Shown in pieces: positions 3,743 through 7,299 of a stretch of DNA of 7,299 bases. Where the stretch lies: contig JAUSKP010000033.1 in assembly GCA_030646555.1 (NCBI GenBank), positions 1 to 7,299 of the forward strand. Direction: 5' to 3'. Made by a program: the position numbers and the translations under genes. How positions within the stretch are numbered: the stretch's first letter is position 1; the number at the start of each line of letters is the position of its first letter. The notes under the pieces are model-generated. The model searched no databases. It worked only from the letters and a program-made list of their open reading frames with translations, and had not been told where the DNA came from. This stretch comes from a bacterium (GTDB taxonomy: Bacteria > Patescibacteriota > Minisyncoccia > UBA6257 > 02-FULL-45-10c).

Positions 3743-4375
3743 ATGGATCGAATCGATCTTTTCAAGAGGTTTATTTTAGAATCAGATTTAATTGAGAATA
3801 TTCAGGATAGCCCGAAATTATTGGAAAAAGAATTGCGGAGCAGAAAGAAAAACGGTCACGTGGGAGCAATTTTGTATTTGGAAAAGCTAGCTCAAAATAA
3901 AACCCGTTTTTTAACTGAGAGCGATATCAAGAAAGTTCAAGGATTTATTACGAAAGAACAGGAATTAAAAAGAGCGGATTTAAAGCTGAAGCCAGAATGG
4001 ATCGGCCAATATAGAAATGTCGGCGTCACTGTCGGGGGACGTTTATGCCCGCACTATTCAGAAATTCCAACCAGAATGGATAAATTAGCTTTAGAAATTC
4101 AGGAATGGCAGAATGGCTGGGAAAAATTTCCGGAAATCCAAAATTTAGCTTTTCTTGCGGATTTTCATTATGAATATGAAAGAATACATCCTTTTGTAGA
4201 TGGCAACGGCCGGAGCGGCAGAGCAATAATTCTTTATTTAATGCTTTATATGGATAAAGAGCCGTTTGTTTTTACCAATCATGATAAATACTTATTTTAT
4301 TATCCGTCCTTTAGCTCTGAAAATTCAATGGTGATGCGAAGCTATTTTTACCGAAAAACTGGAAATTTAACTTAA
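3743..4375 (+). CDS. Fic-domain protein (probable AMP transferase)
   Basis: A 210-residue Fic protein. The core motif HPFVDGNGRSGR (149-160) is the full HPFxxGNGRxxR consensus: catalytic H149, the anion-hole Gly-Asn-Gly and R160. Fic enzymes usually transfer AMP from ATP to a Ser, Thr or Tyr of a target protein. The region KLKPEWIGQYRNVGVTVGG (81-99) matches the loop preceding the active site, and NLAFLADFHYEYERI is the helix leading into it. Near the N-terminus S14-DLI-E18-N19 fits the inhibitory helix motif (S/T)xxxE(G/N) of class II Fic proteins. A second match, S189-FSS-E193-N194, lies after the core, where class III proteins carry it. So the enzyme is probably self-inhibited, and no separate antitoxin is needed or seen. 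ATG 3743 has no Shine-Dalgarno sequence. It is flanked by terminators on both sides. Target unknown. Confidence 0.93.
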   Translation: MDRIDLFKRFILESDLIENIQDSPKLLEKELRSRKKNGHVGAILYLEKLAQNKTRFLTESDIKKVQGFITKEQELKRADLKLKPEWIGQYRNVGVTVGGRLCPHYSEIPTRMDKLALEIQEWQNGWEKFPEIQNLAFLADFHYEYERIHPFVDGNGRSGRAIILYLMLYMDKEPFVFTNHDKYLFYYPSFSSENSMVMRSYFYRKTGNLT

Positions 4376-4385
4376 GACCAATCTT

Positions 4386-4406
4386 AAAGCCCTTGCGGGC
4401 TTTTTT
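4386..4406 (+). terminator. rho-independent terminator after Fic gene
   Basis: AAAGCCC (4386-4392) pairs with GGGCTTT (4397-4403) over TTGC, followed by a T run to 4406. Confidence 0.92.
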
Positions 4407-4473
4407 ATTTGCAATACATCTAAAATTTTAATATGCTTATTAAGGTTTTTTGATTATAAAAAAGAGGTTTCGG

Positions 4474-5586
4474 GTGGATATAGATAAGCTGGTAAAAAAT
4501 TATTTTAAGAAAAAGGGCTTGCCCCTGGATATCGCGGTAACTTTTTCCGATGTGATTATCAAGGATAATTTTTCCACAATTGACAGCCGGTCTGATATTG
4601 AAAATCTTAAGACCCAGCTTACTAAAAATATTTCTTTAAATATTCCGATTGTTTCTTCCAATATGGCTGATGTGACTGGCGCGAAAATGGCGATTGCGCT
4701 TGCAAACTTGGGAGGCTTGGGATTTTTGCACCAATTTTCTGATTTAGAAGAAAGAATTCAGCAAGTTAAAATCGTGAAAAATGAAAAGCCTATCGGTCCG
4801 AATGCAGTCGTGGATATGAAAGGAAAATTAATGGTTGGCGTTTCTATCCGCCTAAATGGAGATTATTTAAAAGAAACTGAAGAACTATTAAGGGCTGGCG
4901 CTGATGTAATCCTTTTGGATACTGCTCGTGGAAATTCCCGGAGGGTCCGGGATGCAGTTAAAGAAATTAAAAAAGCATTTCCCTCTGTCCAATTAGTCGT
5001 TGGCAATATTGATACTCCGGAAGCAGCTTATATGTTGATTAAAGCCGGAGCAGATTGTTTGAAAGTTGGCATTGGTCCGGGTTCTGCGTGTAAAACTCGG
5101 GAAGCGACTGGCGTTGGCATTCCTCAAATTACTGCCGTTGCATCCTGCGCGGCAGTGGCAAGAGAATTTGGCATTCCGATTATTTCTGACGGCGGAATCC
5201 GTTCTGGAGCTGATTTAAGCAAGGCGATTGTTGCCGGAGCAAATTTAGTGATGCTTGGCGGAATGCTTGCGGGCGTAGATGAATCTCCTGGAAATATTAA
5301 AACGGAAAAGGGCCAAAAATTTAAAGTTTTCCGCGGATCAGCTTCCAAAGAACATCAGTTAGATAGAATTAAAGAAGGAAGCTTGGATAAGGTTCGTCCC
5401 GCAGAAGGAGTGGCAAGAAAAGTTCCCTACGCCGGTTCTCTTAATGAATTGATGCGTGAATTGCTCGGCGTATTTCAATCTTCAATGAGTTATGTAGGCG
5501 CGGAAAATTTGGATAAATTTTGGAAATTGGGAAAGTTTGTCCGGCAAACTCATTCTGGATATCAGGAGGGGAAACCCCAAGCTTAA
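4474..5586 (+). CDS. IMP dehydrogenase / GMP reductase family enzyme, CBS-less
   Basis: A TIM-barrel purine-nucleotide oxidoreductase. I prefer GTG 4474 (370 residues) because AGAGG (4463-4467) lies 6 bases before it. TTG 4450 would add 8 residues. Numbered from GTG, the catalytic loop GIGPGSACKTREATGVGIPQ holds Cys206, and Thr208 sits at the +2 position conserved in the family. ISDGGIRSGAD and the phosphate-binding GGMLAGVDESPG follow, then PAEGVARKVPY. The CBS pair that normally interrupts IMPDH (about 490 aa) is absent, giving a length near GMP reductase (about 345 aa). Other signature positions are mixed: LLDTARGNS instead of DxAHGHS, and ACKTR instead of CTTR. It therefore either oxidises IMP to XMP with NAD+ or reduces GMP to IMP with NADPH. 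No other purine gene is nearby. Confidence 0.92.
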   Translation: MDIDKLVKNYFKKKGLPLDIAVTFSDVIIKDNFSTIDSRSDIENLKTQLTKNISLNIPIVSSNMADVTGAKMAIALANLGGLGFLHQFSDLEERIQQVKIVKNEKPIGPNAVVDMKGKLMVGVSIRLNGDYLKETEELLRAGADVILLDTARGNSRRVRDAVKEIKKAFPSVQLVVGNIDTPEAAYMLIKAGADCLKVGIGPGSACKTREATGVGIPQITAVASCAAVAREFGIPIISDGGIRSGADLSKAIVAGANLVMLGGMLAGVDESPGNIKTEKGQKFKVFRGSASKEHQLDRIKEGSLDKVRPAEGVARKVPYAGSLNELMRELLGVFQSSMSYVGAENLDKFWKLGKFVRQTHSGYQEGKPQA

Positions 5587-7241
5587 TCCCTGTATTGCAG
5601 GGATTTTTTATTTATTTGAAAATTAGGGGAAATTAATTTAGTATTTAATTCATCGGGCCTATAGTTCAGTGGTAGAACGCCTCGTTTGCAACGAGGAGGG
5701 GGGAGTTCGATTCTCCCTAGGTCCACCAAACGATAATCTTGAGTAGCAGAATGCTGATTTAGTTCGTAGATTAGGCCTAATTTGGCAGTTCCAAATCCTT
5801 TTCCTCGCACATACGGGATTCCCTCGGGGAAGACTAGTTTCTGGAACTTCGGCTGTAGGTGTGGTACAAGGTCAAACCACTGTCGGCCAAGGTCGGCTAT
5901 AAAATTTGTGGCATAAATGACCGTGCCTTCAAGATCGAACTGTTCGATCCGAGCTTCGTTGGATGATATCCTCGTAGCGGCCATTTCGTTTTCTACTTCA
6001 TCCTTGCGCTCCACGAATTCCTCTTTCGTGTAGGACCCGTCCTCTCGCATTTCGTAGATGCGTTTTTTCTTTGCCTCGAGCATCTCCATTTTCTTATTCC
6101 ATTTTTCTACTTCGAGCTCAAATCTATGGCCTTTAGATCGCCACATGTCTATGGCGGTTTCTTTTAATGCTTTCAAGAAGGCTTCTTTGGGTGTTATCCG
6201 CGCAAGGTAGGCAAAGAATTCTTTTTCCAGCTCTAGTTTCTTTATGCTCTTTCCAAACTCACTGCATATTTTATTTCCGCAGTGATAGTAGTTGTATCTG
6301 CCTCCCATACCACCTCGTGGTGCGCTTCCGGTAAGTCCTCTTGAGCACGATCCGCACATGACTGTCCTCCGTAACGGGAAGTCGGGATTAAATTTGTTGT
6401 ACTTCGTCATCACTCTTTTTTTGCCGGAGAGGATCATCAAAATTTGGTACATCTCGTCCTTGGTGATCATGGGCGTATGCAAACCCTCCACATCTTTGCC
6501 TGTCCACGGATTGGCGATGATTCCGGCATAATACTTCAAATAGTTTTTGAGCATCCTGGCTACGAGCTGGGGCGAGCTTTTCTTGCCGGTTAAATCTTTC
6601 AAACCCCACTCATCGAGTTTCCTTGCCAGCTCACTTTGCGAATGCAGTCCGTTGGCAAATTCTTTCAAGGCTCGCTGGATGATCGGGAATATTTCATCAT
6701 GTGGTGGATCAGGCTGGGTCTTTTTCTCTCCGTGTTTTTTGTTCTGCATACACCTGTATCCAATCGGTGGCTTCCACGGATATATACCTTGGTTGATTCG
6801 AGCGAGCATGCCGTCGCTACAGCGTTGTTTTCTTATGGCATTATCAAACTCGGCGATACCGGCAAGGAATGTCTCAAGAAGCTTGGCCACCGGTTCATTG
6901 CCGATTGGCTCGGTGACGGAATGCAGGGTTACTCCATAGGTTGCTAGGATTTTTCTAATAGCAAAATGGTCATCGGCATTTCTGGCAAACCGATCTACAC
7001 GTAAAACCACAAAGGCTTGGACCTTGTCTTTATTCTTGCGACAGAATTCCAACGCATCGAGTAATTTCTTGCGGTTCTGAAGACTCAAGTCTTTTGCACT
7101 TTGGCCTTCCTCACGAAAAACTAAGTCAACATCAAGACCTTTCTCTTTGCAGTATTTTCGGCAAAGTTCCTCTTGATGTTCCAAAGAGGTTCCTTTTACC
7201 TGCTCGTCGCTTGATACTCTTGTATAAATTACTGCTTTCAT
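5583..7241 (-). CDS. large serine recombinase (site-specific integrase)
   Basis: A 552-codon frame for a large serine recombinase. Residues about 2-145 are the resolvase catalytic domain: YTRVSSDEQ with nucleophile Ser10, and RVDRFARN (81-88) with the catalytic arginines. Residues about 160-265 are the recombinase DNA-binding domain (PPIGYR, then SQSELARKLDEWG). A zinc ribbon uses C296, C299, C321 and C326, and residues about 375-420 form the coiled coil. Such enzymes cut both strands at short att sites through a 5' phosphoserine and integrate or excise elements. The last conserved-looking part ends around residue 500 (GFGTAKLGLIYELN). Residues about 505-529 are antisense translation of tRNA-Ala, so the tail is probably created by integration. 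There is no Shine-Dalgarno sequence before ATG 7241. It is convergent with the IMPDH/GMPR gene, and its base composition seems less AT-rich than its neighbours. Confidence 0.93.
   Translation of the reverse strand: MKAVIYTRVSSDEQVKGTSLEHQEELCRKYCKEKGLDVDLVFREEGQSAKDLSLQNRKKLLDALEFCRKNKDKVQAFVVLRVDRFARNADDHFAIRKILATYGVTLHSVTEPIGNEPVAKLLETFLAGIAEFDNAIRKQRCSDGMLARINQGIYPWKPPIGYRCMQNKKHGEKKTQPDPPHDEIFPIIQRALKEFANGLHSQSELARKLDEWGLKDLTGKKSSPQLVARMLKNYLKYYAGIIANPWTGKDVEGLHTPMITKDEMYQILMILSGKKRVMTKYNKFNPDFPLRRTVMCGSCSRGLTGSAPRGGMGGRYNYYHCGNKICSEFGKSIKKLELEKEFFAYLARITPKEAFLKALKETAIDMWRSKGHRFELEVEKWNKKMEMLEAKKKRIYEMREDGSYTKEEFVERKDEVENEMAATRISSNEARIEQFDLEGTVIYATNFIADLGRQWFDLVPHLQPKFQKLVFPEGIPYVRGKGFGTAKLGLIYELNQHSATQDYRLVDLGRIELPPPRCKRGVLPLNYRPDELNTKLISPNFQINKKSLQYRD
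5585..5609 (+). terminator. rho-independent terminator after IMPDH/GMPR gene
   Basis: AATCCCTG (5585-5592) pairs perfectly with CAGGGATT (5598-5605) over a 5-base loop and runs into T residues. It overlaps the stop codons of both the plus-strand enzyme (TAA 5584-5586) and the minus-strand recombinase frame (5585-5583). Confidence 0.9.
5616..5644 (+). promoter_or_regulatory. promoter of tRNA-Ala
   Basis: TTGAAA (5616-5621) and TAGTAT (5639-5644) have a 17-base spacer. The start would fall near 5651, only a few bases before the mature tRNA, as is common for tRNA genes. Confidence 0.5.
5655..5728 (+). tRNA. tRNA-Ala (anticodon UGC)
   Basis: A 74-nt gene including an encoded CCA end (5726-5728). 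The acceptor GGGCCTA (5655-5661) pairs with TAGGTCC (5718-5724) and contains the G3-U70 wobble that defines alanine tRNAs. The D stem is GTTC/GAAC. The anticodon arm CCTCG-TTTGCAA-CGAGG places UGC at positions 34-36. The T arm is GGGAG-TTCGATT-CTCCC and the discriminator is A. It lies wholly inside the antisense strand of the recombinase frame, marking it as the probable integration target. It is the only tRNA of the three here with CCA in the DNA. Confidence 0.96.
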
Positions 7242-7299
7242 GGTTTTTTGTTGAAGCTAGATTGCAAACACACCCTATACTATTTTCGTCGACAAGCTA
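5655..7299. mobile_element. left end of an element integrated at tRNA-Ala (partial)
   Basis: A serine recombinase immediately next to and overlapping a tRNA gene is the standard arrangement of an integrated element end. The attachment site should lie in or just past tRNA-Ala, and the element should run rightward past 7299. Cargo and the second attachment site are not in the window. The exact boundary cannot be fixed from one end, because serine recombinase cores can be as short as two bases of overlap. Confidence 0.5.

Noticed and set aside
3294..4375. 119-residue gene plus Fic as a toxin-antitoxin pair
   Set aside because: A strong terminator separates them, the first protein lacks antitoxin features, and the Fic protein carries its own inhibitory motif.
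6547..6947. Plus-strand frames of 103-130 codons
   Set aside because: They are opposite the conserved serine recombinase domains and resemble no family.
7262..7269. TTGCAAAC matching the tRNA-Ala anticodon loop in inverse orientation as a second att site
   Set aside because: Eight bases are expected by chance, and the orientation is wrong for excision of an integrated element.
1..7299. CRISPR array or recoded TGA
   Set aside because: There are no regularly spaced repeats, and all full-length domains are open without reading TGA as an amino acid.

Overview
The window looks like part of a small-genome Patescibacteria (Candidate Phyla Radiation) chromosome, probably Parcubacteria-like. The pointers are a DUF5679 zinc-ribbon protein, a secreted DUF5667 protein, a free-standing SWIB-domain protein, a compact IMPDH/GMPR-family enzyme, AT-rich spacers, weak or absent Shine-Dalgarno sequences in front of several genes, and single-gene transcription units that mostly end in their own terminator. 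This assignment is inference; no ribosomal marker is present. Every confident protein gene ends in TAA, and none needs TGA as a sense codon.

Layout. Bases 1-437 carry no convincing protein gene. They hold nested inverted repeats and a minus-strand tRNA-Arg(CCU), which sits inside what looks like the D-loop of a second, decayed tRNA-Arg(CCU). A small cysteine-containing protein (438-647) and its terminator follow. A gap (668-1083) has a good extended -10 promoter and then either a structured RNA or a 57-residue secreted peptide gene, or both. Next come a SWIB-domain protein (1084-1332), the 57-residue DUF5679 zinc ribbon (1452-1625) and tRNA-Ser(CGA) (1752-1838). The 3' end of that tRNA is repeated about 120 bases downstream, inside the reading frame of an XRE-type regulator (to 2167). 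After that come a secreted, highly charged coiled-coil DUF5667 protein (2257-3105), an unrecognised 119-residue protein behind a palindrome (3294-3653), a Fic-domain protein (3743-4375) and a CBS-less IMP dehydrogenase/GMP reductase-family enzyme (4474-5586).

The right end is the edge of a probable mobile element. A large serine recombinase on the minus strand (7241 to 5583) runs straight through a plus-strand tRNA-Ala(UGC) (5655-5728), so its last ~48 residues come from tRNA and flanking sequence. The other end of the element lies beyond the right edge.

The genes do not form an operon or an evident pathway. They are mostly single housekeeping or regulatory genes separated by tRNA genes. The common theme is that all three tRNA genes show scars or overlaps of the sort left by integration: a nested and interrupted copy at Arg, a 19-base 3'-end duplication at Ser, and recombinase overlap at Ala.
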